This document shows, piece after piece, positions 53,262 through 61,893 of a stretch of DNA of 64,000 nucleotides. Below the pieces are notes generated by a model. The model ran no database searches. It was not told the origin of the DNA and was given only the letters and a program-made list of their open reading frames with translations. Location: the NCBI GenBank assembly GCA_029224965.1, contig JAQXVO010000023.1, forward strand, positions 33,318 through 97,317, given 5' to 3'. The DNA comes from Lachnospiraceae bacterium. Its GTDB lineage: Bacteria > Bacillota > Clostridia > Lachnospirales > Lachnospiraceae. The stretch's first letter is position 1; every line of letters begins with the position of its first letter. The translations under genes and the position numbers were made by a program.

Positions 53262-54520
53262 TCTTCCACCGCCTTTTTCTGATCGGATCTTCCGGATCTT
53301 TTCCGAGACATGGAAGCCTTCTGATCAGGTCTTTCGGATTCCTTCGGCGGCCTTGGGCCTTCCTGATCGGGTCTTCCGGATCTCTTCGGCGGCTTGGGGC
53401 CCGGATACTGATAGAAGTAGGTCCGGATCATGCCGTTATAGATCTTCCGGTTCTTGGCCGCTTTCTTTCCGATATACTTCTCGGCTTCCTCGTAGGAAGT
53501 GATGAGATACATAGACCAGCTGTCCAGCCGCCTGTAGACCTCACCGATCTGTCGGTAGAGAGGCGGCAGGGTCTCCTTGTCCTCCAGACGTTCGCCATAA
53601 GGAGGATTGGTGATGATAAAGCCGTATTTCTTAGGATGATGGAGCTCTGAAAGCGGCCGTTCCTGAAAATGAATCAGCTTATCGACGCCGGCCCGGCGGG
53701 CATTCTGACGGGCAATCTTTACCACGTCCCCGTCGATATCATAGCCCTGGATGTCTGTTTCGATGTCCAGATTCACCTCGGATTCCGCCTCTTCTCTGGC
53801 CTCGGTCCACATTTCCTTCGGGATCAGATTGGTCCATTCCTCTGCTGTAAAGTGGCGGCGCATGCCGGGTGCCATATGGGCTGCCATCATGGCCGCTTCA
53901 ATGGGGAAGGTACCGCTGCCGCAGAAGGGATCTACGAGAATCCGGTCGCCGTGCCAGGGGGTCAGAAGGATCAGGGCAGCTGCCAGAGTCTCCGAAATCG
54001 GAGCCTTGCCGGTTTCCGTCCGATAGCCCCTCTTGTGAAGGGAGGGTCCGGAGCTGTCGATCGTAACCGTCACCTCATCCTTGAGAAGGAAAAGCCGTAC
54101 CGGGAAGGCCGGTCCGTTTTCCGGGAACCAGTCCATTTTGTAATAGGACTTCATCCGCTCCACCATGGCCTTTTTCGTGATGGACTGGATGTCCGAAGGA
54201 CTGAAAAGCTTACTCTTGACGGACGATGCCTTGGTGACCCAGAACCTGGCATTTCGCGGCAGGTAATCCTCCCAAGGCAGGCTTTTGATACCCTGAAAAA
54301 GTTCCTCGAAGCTTGTCGCATGAAAACGTCCGACCACGAGCAGGACCCGCTCCGCCGTCCGAAGGTGAATATTGGAGAGCACCAGGGCTTCCGGGTCTCC
54401 GGTGTAGAGAACCTTTCCGTCCTGAACCTCTGAAATTTCATAGCCGAGATCGTAGATCTCTCTTTTTAAGACAGCCTCCAAGCCGAAGTGACAGGGTGCC
54501 ATCAGTGTCCACTGTTTCAT
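53258..54520 (-). CDS. THUMP-domain rRNA guanine N2-methyltransferase (RlmK/L N-half, YpsC-like)
   Basis: A 420-residue SAM-dependent RNA methyltransferase. An N-terminal THUMP domain (about 1-155) precedes the catalytic domain with 'DPFCGSGTFPIEAA' (SAM loop, about 195) and 'TNPPYGERL' (catalytic NPPY, about 307). It corresponds to the part of E. coli RlmL that makes m2G in 23S rRNA. The last 45 residues are a basic, Pro-rich tail with repeats of the form PPKRSGRPDQ, absent from the core family, possibly for RNA binding. Confidence 0.92.
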   Translation of the reverse strand: MKQWTLMAPCHFGLEAVLKREIYDLGYEISEVQDGKVLYTGDPEALVLSNIHLRTAERVLLVVGRFHATSFEELFQGIKSLPWEDYLPRNARFWVTKASSVKSKLFSPSDIQSITKKAMVERMKSYYKMDWFPENGPAFPVRLFLLKDEVTVTIDSSGPSLHKRGYRTETGKAPISETLAAALILLTPWHGDRILVDPFCGSGTFPIEAAMMAAHMAPGMRRHFTAEEWTNLIPKEMWTEAREEAESEVNLDIETDIQGYDIDGDVVKIARQNARRAGVDKLIHFQERPLSELHHPKKYGFIITNPPYGERLEDKETLPPLYRQIGEVYRRLDSWSMYLITSYEEAEKYIGKKAAKNRKIYNGMIRTYFYQYPGPKPPKRSGRPDQEGPRPPKESERPDQKASMSRKRSGRSDQKKAVEE

Positions 54521-54674
54521 AATTTCCTCTTAATCTAAGTTTATGTCATCGATTTCTTACAGACAGGCTGTTTCCTGTGCTCATCCAGCGTATTCTGATT
54601 GAAATCTGTTTCTATTAAATTTTCGCCAGGATTTCCGGTCTTCTAATCAATGAATATTCTGCCGGTTCATTGGT

Positions 54675-55547
54675 CTACTGATAGATAAGGTCCACCAGCC
54701 TGCAGAATTCCTGGTACTGGGGCAGGTCACTCAGCTCGCTTAAGACCTCCACACAGCTCCTCGCATACCAGGCATGCTTGGCCTTGTCCTTCACATTGAA
54801 GCGTTCGAAAATCCTGTCTCCGATGACCTTCCACTCCCGATAGCTGGCCCTGAGATTGGAAAGCTTGTCGGCCAGCATGATGATCTTCTCGTCGCGTCCG
54901 CCCTTCCGGGCCTGGTCCAGAGCCTCTTCCTTGCGGATCTGCCAGGACTCGGCCTTGGACATCTGGGGCCGCTTGTTCTCGCTCTCGCTCTTCACCAGAT
55001 CCAGAACCCGGCCGCCGAAATGTTCCCGGATGTCCTCCTCGCTGGTATCGGTATCCTCCAGGGTGTCATGCAAAGCCGCTGCCGCCGCCACTTCCGGATC
55101 CGGCGTCATCCTTGCTACAAGCATCATGACCTCGATCGGATGACAAATATAGGCCATGCCGTTTCCCTTCCTCTTCTGTCCCAGATGGGCCCTGGCAGCG
55201 AACTGAATGGCTTCCTCCATCAGTCCGAACCGCTGGACAGCCTCATAATCCGTCAGGAAGAAAGGAAAATGCGGGATCAGATGACATTCGACCAGAGCCT
55301 TTTCCCGCCGGCAGAGCTCCTCGGGATCCACGATCTCCGCGTCATCCAGATCCAGGTCATAGTACCAGCAGTCCGGACAGCCCGAAGGATCGTCGCCTCC
55401 GTGCAGGGGACAGTCCTGACAGAGGACGTAGTCGTCTGCCCGAAGACCCTCTACAGCTCTGCAGTAATAGAAGCCCTCCTCATTGCGGAAAGCCGGATGA
55501 CCGATGGAACTGTAGGAATAGCGTTCATTTTTTTCAAACTCTTTCAC
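54675..55547 (-). CDS. HD-domain (p)ppGpp hydrolase-like protein with Cys-rich N-terminus
   Basis: A 290-residue protein. The C-terminal part is a RelA/SpoT-type (MESH1-like) hydrolase: 'AARAHLGQKRKG', 'ICHPIEVMMLVA', 'HDTLEDTD' with the HD pair at 160-161 and ED at 164-165, and 'MLADKLSNL'. It lacks a synthetase domain. The first 70 residues hold Cys29, Cys43-x2-Cys46 and Cys57-x2-Cys60, which look like a metal site. The likely reaction is removal of the 3' pyrophosphate of (p)ppGpp or a related nucleotide. It follows hflX by 18 bases. Confidence 0.85.
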   Translation of the reverse strand: MKEFEKNERYSYSSIGHPAFRNEEGFYYCRAVEGLRADDYVLCQDCPLHGGDDPSGCPDCWYYDLDLDDAEIVDPEELCRREKALVECHLIPHFPFFLTDYEAVQRFGLMEEAIQFAARAHLGQKRKGNGMAYICHPIEVMMLVARMTPDPEVAAAAALHDTLEDTDTSEEDIREHFGGRVLDLVKSESENKRPQMSKAESWQIRKEEALDQARKGGRDEKIIMLADKLSNLRASYREWKVIGDRIFERFNVKDKAKHAWYARSCVEVLSELSDLPQYQEFCRLVDLIYQ

Positions 55548-55565
55548 GCATTTGTCCTTTCCGTC

Positions 55566-56831
55566 TCACAAATTCGCCAGATTCTTCGGTACATAGGCCC
55601 GGATTTGGATTCCATCCTCGCTGTAATCCTCTGAAAGCACCTGACCCATCTTGTGGATCTGGTTTACCTTTGCCCCCTCCTGATAGGAGAAGGTCCGGTC
55701 GATCAGAACCCGGATCTCGCGAAGGACGTCCGAGATGACATCCATCAGCTGGTCCAGGCCCTGGCCGTTTTTCGCAGAAATGGAGACCGTCCGCTCGGCC
55801 CGTCCGTCCATGCCGTGCAATGGATCAGTCAGCAGGTCGGACTTGTTGAAGGCGGTAATGACCGGCCGGCCGTTAATATCCAGCTCATCCAAGGTATCAT
55901 AGACCACCTGGCGGTGCATGGACCACTCCGGGTCCGAGCCGTCGATCACATGCAGAATGATGTCGGCATAGGAAGCTTCCTCCAGAGTCGAATGAAAGGC
56001 ATCGACCAGCTGATGGGGAAGCTTGTGGATAAAGCCGACTGTATCGGTGAAGAGAACCTTCTGGCCGTCCTTGAGACGGGCGCTCCGCGTGGTTGGATCC
56101 AGGGTTGCGAAAAGCTGGTCCTCTTCCAGGACGTCCGAATCGGTCAGCCGGTTCAGAAGGGTTGACTTGCCGGCATTGGTGTAGCCGACAATGGCCACAA
56201 CCGGGATGCCGTTCTGCAGGCGCATCTTGCGTCCGGTCTCCCGGGACTTCTCCATCTCCCGGATCTCCCTCCGAAGCCTTGCCATGCGGTTTCTGATGGC
56301 ACGCCGGTCAGTCTCCAGCTTGGACTCGCCGGGACCTCGTGTGCCGATACCGCCACCCTGACGGGAAAGTGCCTGACCGAAGGAACCGGCCAGACGGGAG
56401 CTCCGGTAGGAAAGCTGGGCCATCTCGACCTGGATCTTTCCTTCCCTGGTGTGGGCATGAAGTGCGAAGATATCCAGAATCAGACTGGTCCGGTCCAGGA
56501 CCTTGACCCCGAGAATCTGCTCCAGATTGGCCATCTGGGCCGGGGATAATTCGTCATCCGAAAGGACACCATCGATCCGGTTTCCCGCTGCCCGCTCGCC
56601 CTCGATATAGACCGAAAGCTCTTCGATCTTGCCGCTGCCGAGATAGGTCCCCGGAATGGGGCTGTCCAGTCTCTGGACCACACTTGCGACAGCCTCGCCT
56701 CCGGCCGTCTTCAAAAGCTCGGCCAGCTCATCCAGCGACTTGTCCGGTGCATAGTCCTGGCCGTAATCCACGGCAATCAGAATATATTTTTCACGATTCT
56801 CTGTTTCCTGGGTCAAACTGTATTTCTCCAA
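55566..56831 (-). CDS. hflX: ribosome-associated GTPase HflX
   Basis: A 421-residue GTPase that splits stalled or hibernating 70S ribosomes. N-domain and linker carry 'GSGKIEELSVYIE', 'FALHAHTREGKIQVEMAQL' and the Gly-rich 'GGGIGTRGPGESKLETDRR' loop (each within the first 200 residues). The G domain has 'GYTNAGKSTLLN' (G1), 'DTVGFI' (G3) and 'NKSD' (G4). First gene of the leftward run HflX-HD-methyltransferase-protease-RdgB-YfcE. Confidence 0.96.
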   Translation of the reverse strand: MEKYSLTQETENREKYILIAVDYGQDYAPDKSLDELAELLKTAGGEAVASVVQRLDSPIPGTYLGSGKIEELSVYIEGERAAGNRIDGVLSDDELSPAQMANLEQILGVKVLDRTSLILDIFALHAHTREGKIQVEMAQLSYRSSRLAGSFGQALSRQGGGIGTRGPGESKLETDRRAIRNRMARLRREIREMEKSRETGRKMRLQNGIPVVAIVGYTNAGKSTLLNRLTDSDVLEEDQLFATLDPTTRSARLKDGQKVLFTDTVGFIHKLPHQLVDAFHSTLEEASYADIILHVIDGSDPEWSMHRQVVYDTLDELDINGRPVITAFNKSDLLTDPLHGMDGRAERTVSISAKNGQGLDQLMDVISDVLREIRVLIDRTFSYQEGAKVNQIHKMGQVLSEDYSEDGIQIRAYVPKNLANL

Positions 56832-57125
56832 ATTTTCAGGTTCTATTCAAATCTTATTCAGGTCTGAATATTCTTAGTGTCTGAAGCATTTTCACATATT
56901 TCTATTGATACAGTTTTCTGCCGGTCCGCTCCTGCAGAAGTCCTGTTTTTTCACATATTTCTTTTTATACAATATGATAATTCCCGCACCTGCTTTGTGC
57001 AAGCAGAAGCGGGACGATTCTCCGTCTGCCGGCCTGAATTCTGCTTCTGTCCTTCCTCAGCCGATCATTCCATTTTACTCGGCTGAGACCATGCATATTT
57101 ATCAACGGATCCTATGCATATTTCA

Positions 57126-57437
57126 TCAGTTGATTTTATGTTTCTTCATCTTCTCTTCGAAGATATCGGTGATGATCTTCCGGAGCTCCTCCCTCTCCTT
57201 TTCCGGAATCTCGCCAGGCTTCTTTACAGCCGCATAGAGATCCGGATACTGCTTTGCGATTCGTTCAATGGTCTTCGTTGTCGCATGCTTTCTTACAAAG
57301 AAGGGGATCTTCTGAATCCATCCCTCCGGCACCAGGGCCAGAATCTTGTCTGCAGCTTCCTTATCACTGATTTCAGCGGTCGATAAGCCAGCCTGAATCT
57401 GCTTCTGTTCGTTTTCTGTAAAATCCTTTAATTCCAT
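57126..57437 (-). CDS. small conserved-looking helical protein of unknown function
   Basis: A 103-residue, wholly helical, charged and soluble protein. AGAGG precedes the ATG and codon use matches the neighbours, so it is probably real. I do not recognise a family. The middle 'GWIQKIPFFVRKHATTKTIERI' area (given by its ends G-W-I-Q and T-I-E-R-I) is the most conserved-looking. It lies upstream of hflX on the same strand, about 295 bases apart. The 57438-57882 gap beyond it holds two palindromic repeats and no other gene. Confidence 0.7.
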   Translation of the reverse strand: MELKDFTENEQKQIQAGLSTAEISDKEAADKILALVPEGWIQKIPFFVRKHATTKTIERIAKQYPDLYAAVKKPGEIPEKEREELRKIITDIFEEKMKKHKIN

Positions 57438-57604
57438 TTCTTTACCTCTCGCTTTCTACCAACTCTGCCAGGATTTCTAATTGAATTTCGTATAGAATTT
57501 TAATTGAATTTCTATCTGAATCATACTAAGTATATACCCTTTTTGTCTTGAAATTTAACCCACGAGATCAGTCGAACGGAGATTACCTGATTTTCCTGAT
57601 TTCA

Positions 57605-57640
57605 TACCTCGGGATTGGAGATTTTTTGAATCCCGGAGTA
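57605..57640. repeat. intergenic hairpin repeat A
   Basis: TACCTCGGGATT pairs with AATCCCGGAGTA (one mismatch) around GGAGATTTTTTG. The apex resembles that of the 49.7-50.2 kb array. Confidence 0.6.
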
Positions 57641-57666
57641 TAGTCTCACCGATTCTGGCCATTTTG

Positions 57667-57703
57667 TACCTCGGAATCGGAGATTTTCTTAAATCCCGGG
57701 GTA
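57667..57703. repeat. intergenic hairpin repeat B
   Basis: TACCTCGGAATC pairs with AATCCCGGGGTA with two mismatches around GGAGATTTTCTTA; sister of repeat A 62 bases away, the same spacing as in the main array. Confidence 0.6.
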
Positions 57704-57882
57704 TGATGTGTTTTTAGTAGGCATTTTCCCGGATTCATGGTACTCTGAGATTGTAATATTTTATGGTCCCCGGTGTAGAAAGACTGGAGAAATTTATACC
57801 AGCACAGAAGTATCCTAAAAGATCCCCGGTCTGAAAACATTGGAAACCAATCCCCGTAGAGAAGTAAAAAGAGGTGAAGATT

Positions 57883-58647
57883 ATGTACGGAGAAACCTAT
57901 CAGGCAGTATCAAATGCTGCCAAAAACAAAGTCGGCTTCCTGAAGAAAAGTCCGGGCGGATACTTTGTTCATTCCATGCTCGCCGGAGCCTATATCGGAT
58001 TCGGCAACATCCTGATCAATGTGATCGGCGGTCTCTTAAATGGAGCTCCCGCAACCAAGGTCGTCATGGGCTGTGCCTTCGGCATCGCATTGAGCCTGGT
58101 TGTTATCGCAGGAGCCGAGCTTTTTACCGGAAACACCCTGGTCATGACGGCCGGCCTGACCGAAAAGAAGATCACTCTCGCCGATGCCGTAAAGCTTCTG
58201 ATTGTCTGCTGGTTCGGAAATCTCGCCGGCTCGGCATTACTGGCCCTCTTCTTCCATTTCTCAGGACTCTACAGCGAACAGGCTCAGTCCTTCCTGGCCA
58301 CCGCCGCTGCCGCCAAGATGTCTGCTCCCTTCCTCCAGCTTGTCATCCGCGGCATCCTCTGCAACATCCTGGTCTGCCTGGCTGTATGGTGCGGTTTTAA
58401 ATGTAAATCGGAAAGCGCAAAGCTGATCATGATCTTCTGGTGCCTTTTCGCATTTATTACCTGCGGCTATGAGCACTCCATTGCCAACATGACCCAGCTG
58501 ACCCTTGCTCTCCTGGATCCGGCCGGCCAGGCCGTTTCCTTCGGCGGATGGATCTACAACCTCGCAGCCGTCACCCTCGGAAATATCATCGGCGGTGTCT
58601 GCTTTGTAGCTCTTCCCTACTATGCAGGGGCCAAGGTCGAGAAGTAA
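57883..58647 (+). CDS. formate/nitrite transporter family channel
   Basis: A 254-residue FNT protein with six helices and an aquaporin-like pentamer fold. The gating and pore segments include 'GAYIGFGNI', 'AGAELFTGNTL' (the FNT signature 'AELFTGN') and 'GYEHSIANM' with the central pore His. Cargo may be formate, nitrite, hydrosulfide or lactate. In a fermenting anaerobe formate export is the simplest guess. The ATG at 57883 has AGAGGTGA before it; an earlier GTG at 57874 is inside that site. Confidence 0.92.
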   Translation: MYGETYQAVSNAAKNKVGFLKKSPGGYFVHSMLAGAYIGFGNILINVIGGLLNGAPATKVVMGCAFGIALSLVVIAGAELFTGNTLVMTAGLTEKKITLADAVKLLIVCWFGNLAGSALLALFFHFSGLYSEQAQSFLATAAAAKMSAPFLQLVIRGILCNILVCLAVWCGFKCKSESAKLIMIFWCLFAFITCGYEHSIANMTQLTLALLDPAGQAVSFGGWIYNLAAVTLGNIIGGVCFVALPYYAGAKVEK

Positions 58648-58714
58648 AGCCAAACAGGCCATCCCGATGGGCTCTATATTTATCAACAGACTGTCTGAAT
58701 ATCTAACATAAAAT

Positions 58715-58772
58715 AAGGGATTCCGGAGAACCAAAGCAGCTCATTGCCGCCAGGTTTCCGGAATCCCTTTTT
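58715..58772 (+). terminator. terminator after the FNT gene
   Basis: GGGATTCCGGA pairs with TCCGGAATCCC around a 28-base apex, then TTTTT. The TnpB element begins just beyond it. Confidence 0.85.
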
Positions 58773-58794
58773 AGCATCCAAATGCTTTGTCTTG

Positions 58795-58950
58795 GTCAAC
58801 TACCCCGACCTAAGCTATCGCTTTGAGGTCGGAGCTTGTAACTGCCCTGTGGTATAGCGGATAAATCCTCCCACATTTAGTCGTTTAACATTACTGCTAA
58901 AAGTGGCGTTACATCGTAGGCACGTTGACGCGTACCTGTACTACAGAGAT
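58795..58950 (-). ncRNA. predicted omega RNA (TnpB guide RNA scaffold)
   Basis: In known TnpB systems the guide RNA scaffold covers the 3' end of tnpB and the right end of the element, with the guide taken from flanking DNA. Here the 3' region contains GGAGGATTTATCC and a terminal hairpin (58805-58832, AGGTCGG/CCGACCT) and stops at GTTGAC. The adjacent 20 bases (58794 down to 58775) would form the guide. The 5' limit is not known. Confidence 0.5.
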
Positions 58951-60090
58951 TTACTCCGTAGCAACTGCATCAGGTACTAATAGTTCTATTCCCATACGAT
59001 GCAGATTCATAGCTCCAATGCGGTCATCGTTAGATTTATAACCACAGTTTTTACAACAGAAAAGATGCATTTTCTTGTTGCGGTTAGTCTTTGCTGTATG
59101 ACCACATTTAGGACAAGTTTGGCTTGTATAAGCAGGATTAACCTTTTCTACAAGCTGATGATGCTTTAAGGCTTTGTAAGATAGTTTCTGTTCTAAATCA
59201 TAGTAAGACCATGATACGGAAACATAACGGTCTTTCACCTTAACTCTTTCAGTAGCAGAACGGATACCACTTAAATCTTCAATGACAAACAAAGTACCAA
59301 CGGGATTATTCTCAACGAGTGCCTTTGATACACAATGGTTTACATCCTGCATCCAACGGTTTTCTCGCTGACCGATAGCTTTCATTCGTCTACGGGATGA
59401 TGGAGTACCGACCTGCTGTAACTGCTTACGCAAAGACTTATAATGAGCACGTTTTTGTTTAACGACATTACCATCATAAAATACAGATTTTCCATTACTA
59501 TCATATGTTGCAGCAAGAAATCTGATTCCACGGTCTATACCAACAACATTAGAAACTTCTGATTTTTTAAGTTCGGTAATTTCGTATGTTACAGGTATAT
59601 GCAAATAAAACTTATTATGTTTATTCACAAGCTTCGCAGTGCCAAACTTACAGTTATCAGAAAAATATTGTTCAAAGCCATTTTTATAGAAAGCAACCTT
59701 GATACGACCATTCAATGTATTAACAGAAAATATATCTATATCGTTTTTTATATTAAGCGAATAATCCCTGTTCCATACAAGGTCTAATTGAGGAAGTCTA
59801 AATACAGGCTTTATCCACTCTTTCTGATTTTCGAGAATGGTCTTGTATTTAGCAATAACTGTTCGTACACAAGAAACTGCCATCTGAGAACGGAGACCAT
59901 AAATTTCACGGACTTGATAGTAAGTATCTTTCTGAACACTATAACGACTAAGGTTATGTGTTTTGTATATGTATTCAGACACATAATTACAAGCATCAGA
60001 ATAAGCCTTCATGGTATCGCAGAGTATCTGCTTATCAAAAGGATTTACTAAAATCTGAAGTTTTGCTGTAATTGTCTGCTCCATATACAA
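58951..60090 (-). CDS. tnpB: TnpB RNA-guided nuclease (IS605 OrfB)
   Basis: A 379-residue TnpB. The RuvC triad appears intact: Asp186 in 'VVGIDRGIR', Glu271 in 'LFVIEDLSG' and Asp356 in 'NDDRIGAMNL'. A zinc ribbon uses Cys326-x2-Cys329 and Cys346-x2-Cys349. The N-terminal wedge/REC region spans about 1-170. It is the ancestor-type nuclease of Cas12, guided by an RNA from the element's right end. The 'GA' where 'NAA' is usual follows the third Asp. No strong ribosome site; ATG at 60090 or 60084. Confidence 0.93.
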   Translation of the reverse strand: MYMEQTITAKLQILVNPFDKQILCDTMKAYSDACNYVSEYIYKTHNLSRYSVQKDTYYQVREIYGLRSQMAVSCVRTVIAKYKTILENQKEWIKPVFRLPQLDLVWNRDYSLNIKNDIDIFSVNTLNGRIKVAFYKNGFEQYFSDNCKFGTAKLVNKHNKFYLHIPVTYEITELKKSEVSNVVGIDRGIRFLAATYDSNGKSVFYDGNVVKQKRAHYKSLRKQLQQVGTPSSRRRMKAIGQRENRWMQDVNHCVSKALVENNPVGTLFVIEDLSGIRSATERVKVKDRYVSVSWSYYDLEQKLSYKALKHHQLVEKVNPAYTSQTCPKCGHTAKTNRNKKMHLFCCKNCGYKSNDDRIGAMNLHRMGIELLVPDAVATE

Positions 60091-60098
60091 TGCCTGCT

Positions 60099-60139
60099 TT
60101 CTTCGCCAAAATTATTATATCATATATTTTGGCGAAGAA
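60099..60139 (-). promoter_or_regulatory. tnpB promoter inside a 14-bp inverted repeat
   Basis: Arms ending CTTCGCCAAAAT (to 60112) and ATTTTGGCGAAG (from 60126) match perfectly over 14 bases. On the minus strand the 13-base loop contains TATAAT just upstream of tnpB. It may act as an operator or an element end. Confidence 0.6.
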
Positions 60140-60159
60140 TAATGGTACATAGAGAAAAT

Positions 60160-60223
60160 ACGCCGCTAAAACGGGCATTCCTCCCACGACTTACAGAAGT
60201 CGGGGCTTCCTGCCCTGCGGCGT
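60160..60223. repeat. three-tier hairpin at the left end of the TnpB element
   Basis: Nested arms ACGCCGC/GCGGCGT, GGGCA/TGCCC and CCCACGACTT/AAGTCGGGG (one mismatch) with an ACAG loop. On the minus strand the phrase GGGCAG...AAGC..CCGAC is shared with the right end. Confidence 0.6.
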
Positions 60224-60243
60224 TGGTGAAGAAAATTCCAGCC

Positions 60244-61665
60244 TCACTCCGCTTCCAGATGCTTCTTCTTTGCAAAGAAGTCCTTGGTCTCAAAGGCAAC
60301 AATCGGTGACAGGGCAAAGAGTGCGATCATGTTCGGGATGGCCATGAGTCCGTTGAAGATATCCGCAATGGTCCAGACAGCGGATACAGTCATGTAGGGG
60401 CCTGCAAATACGGCTAAAATATAGAGCCAGCGGAAAATGCGGACCGGCTTTTTCTTTCCGCCGCTTAAGTAGGTGATGCAGCGCTCGCTGTAGTAATCCC
60501 AGCCCAGGATGGTCGTGAAGGCGAAGAAGATCAGGCAGATCATCAGGATGAAGGCCGAGAAGCGCTCCGGGAAAGGAAGGCCCTTCTGGAAAGCGTAGGT
60601 CGTGATAGCGACGCCCTCGAGGCCCTTGACCTTCCAAGCTCCGGTCAGAACGATGGAGAGACCGGTGATATTACAGATAATGATGGTATCGATAAAGGTT
60701 CCGGTCATGGAAACCAGGCCCTGGCGAACCGGTTCCTTGGTCTGGGCTGCGGCTGCAGCGATCGGGGCGGAGCCGAGGCCGGCTTCATTCGAGAAGATAC
60801 CGCGGGCAATACCCTTCTGCATAGCGACCAGCATGGAGCCGACCATACCGCCGGTGAAGGCCTTGGGCGCGAATGCTGCCTTGCAGATCAGAGCAAAGGC
60901 TGCAGGGACCTTTGTAATATTAAGAAGGATTAAAAGAATACCAAAAACAAAATAGGTGATGGCCATGAAGGGAACGATGACCGAAGCGACCTTGGAAATT
61001 CTCTGCAGACCGCCGATGACAACCAGGGCTACCAGGATGGCTACCAGAAGAGAGGCAACAATCGTAACTCCGCTGTAGGATCCGATTCCGGGAATCTTGA
61101 TCGGCTGATTTCCCGAAGGATTGAAGAAGTTATTGACAGCACTGACGATACCGTTGACCTGAGAGAAGGTTCCGATGCCGAAGAGGCCGACACACATGCC
61201 GAAGAAAGCGAAGATCTTGGCCAGCCATTTCCAGCGGGGACCCATACCTTTTTCGATGTACATGAAGGGTCCGCCCAGAGTCTTTCCGTCCTTGTCGATG
61301 TTCCGGTATTTGACAGCAAGAAGCGCTTCCGAATACTTGGTGGCCATTCCGAAGAAGGCTGCCAGGACCATCCAGAAGAGGGCTCCCGGTCCGCCGGTTC
61401 CGACGGCGGTTGCAACACCGACGATATTTCCGGTTCCGATAGTGGCAGACAGGGCTGTCATCAGAGCTCCGAAACTGGAAACCTCGCCTTCCTGGCCCTT
61501 CTCATTATGGAAGACCCAGTGGATAGCCAGAGGAAGTCTCCGAACCTGAAGGACCTTAGTCCGGATTGTTAAAAGGACACCTCCGACCAGAATCAGAGCC
61601 ATCAGAGGCACACCCCAGACAGCATTGTCAATCTGTCCCAGAATATTGTTTATAGCAGTCCACAT
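60244..61665 (-). CDS. alanine/glycine:cation symporter, AGCS family (copy 2)
   Basis: A 473-residue carrier with 11-12 helices: 'ATIGTGNIVGVATAVGTGGPGA' (by parts T-I-G-T-G-N-I and G-G-P-G-A), 'RGIFSNEAGLGSAP' and 'EPVRQGLVS'. It is clearly diverged from the copy at 27003-28421. Strong GGGAGG site. The C-terminal stop is about 20 bases from the TnpB element. Confidence 0.94.
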   Translation of the reverse strand: MWTAINNILGQIDNAVWGVPLMALILVGGVLLTIRTKVLQVRRLPLAIHWVFHNEKGQEGEVSSFGALMTALSATIGTGNIVGVATAVGTGGPGALFWMVLAAFFGMATKYSEALLAVKYRNIDKDGKTLGGPFMYIEKGMGPRWKWLAKIFAFFGMCVGLFGIGTFSQVNGIVSAVNNFFNPSGNQPIKIPGIGSYSGVTIVASLLVAILVALVVIGGLQRISKVASVIVPFMAITYFVFGILLILLNITKVPAAFALICKAAFAPKAFTGGMVGSMLVAMQKGIARGIFSNEAGLGSAPIAAAAAQTKEPVRQGLVSMTGTFIDTIIICNITGLSIVLTGAWKVKGLEGVAITTYAFQKGLPFPERFSAFILMICLIFFAFTTILGWDYYSERCITYLSGGKKKPVRIFRWLYILAVFAGPYMTVSAVWTIADIFNGLMAIPNMIALFALSPIVAFETKDFFAKKKHLEAE

Positions 61666-61809
61666 TTTTCTTTTTCCTCCCGTGCAGATGTACGATGATT
61701 TTCATCCTCTACCAGCCGGCTTTCCTGAACATTTCTGATCTGAATTCTTATACCTGAATATATATTCGAAGTGAATGAAGGTTCTCTATGCCTTCCACAG
61801 AGAATCGTG

Positions 61810-61893
61810 AAAAAAACCGCCGGCCTATGCCTTTGATAGCTGAAAAGTTTTCATCTGCCGAAAAACTTTTTTCTATCTTAGCACATAGCCGGC
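61810..61893 (-). terminator. long-loop terminator after the HPr-D-LDH gene
   Basis: GCCGGC with CTATG pairs with CATAGCCGGC (one bulge), then GATAG/CTATC, enclosing an AAAAGTTTT/AAAACTTTT hairpin; T6 follows on the minus strand. The rest of the 61666-62070 gap is AT-rich with nothing else recognised. Confidence 0.7.

Larger units (their letters stand above)
58795..60223 (-). mobile_element. solitary IS605/IS1341-type TnpB element
   Basis: The element consists of one tnpB gene with structured ends and no TnpA transposase. The right end (3' of tnpB) holds hairpin CCGACCT/AGGTCGG and ends in GTTGAC on the minus strand; the left end holds a three-tier hairpin at 60160-60223. Base composition is clearly AT-richer than the flanking genes. 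It sits between the FNT terminator and the AGCS gene, breaking neither. Exact ends are estimated. Confidence 0.75.
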
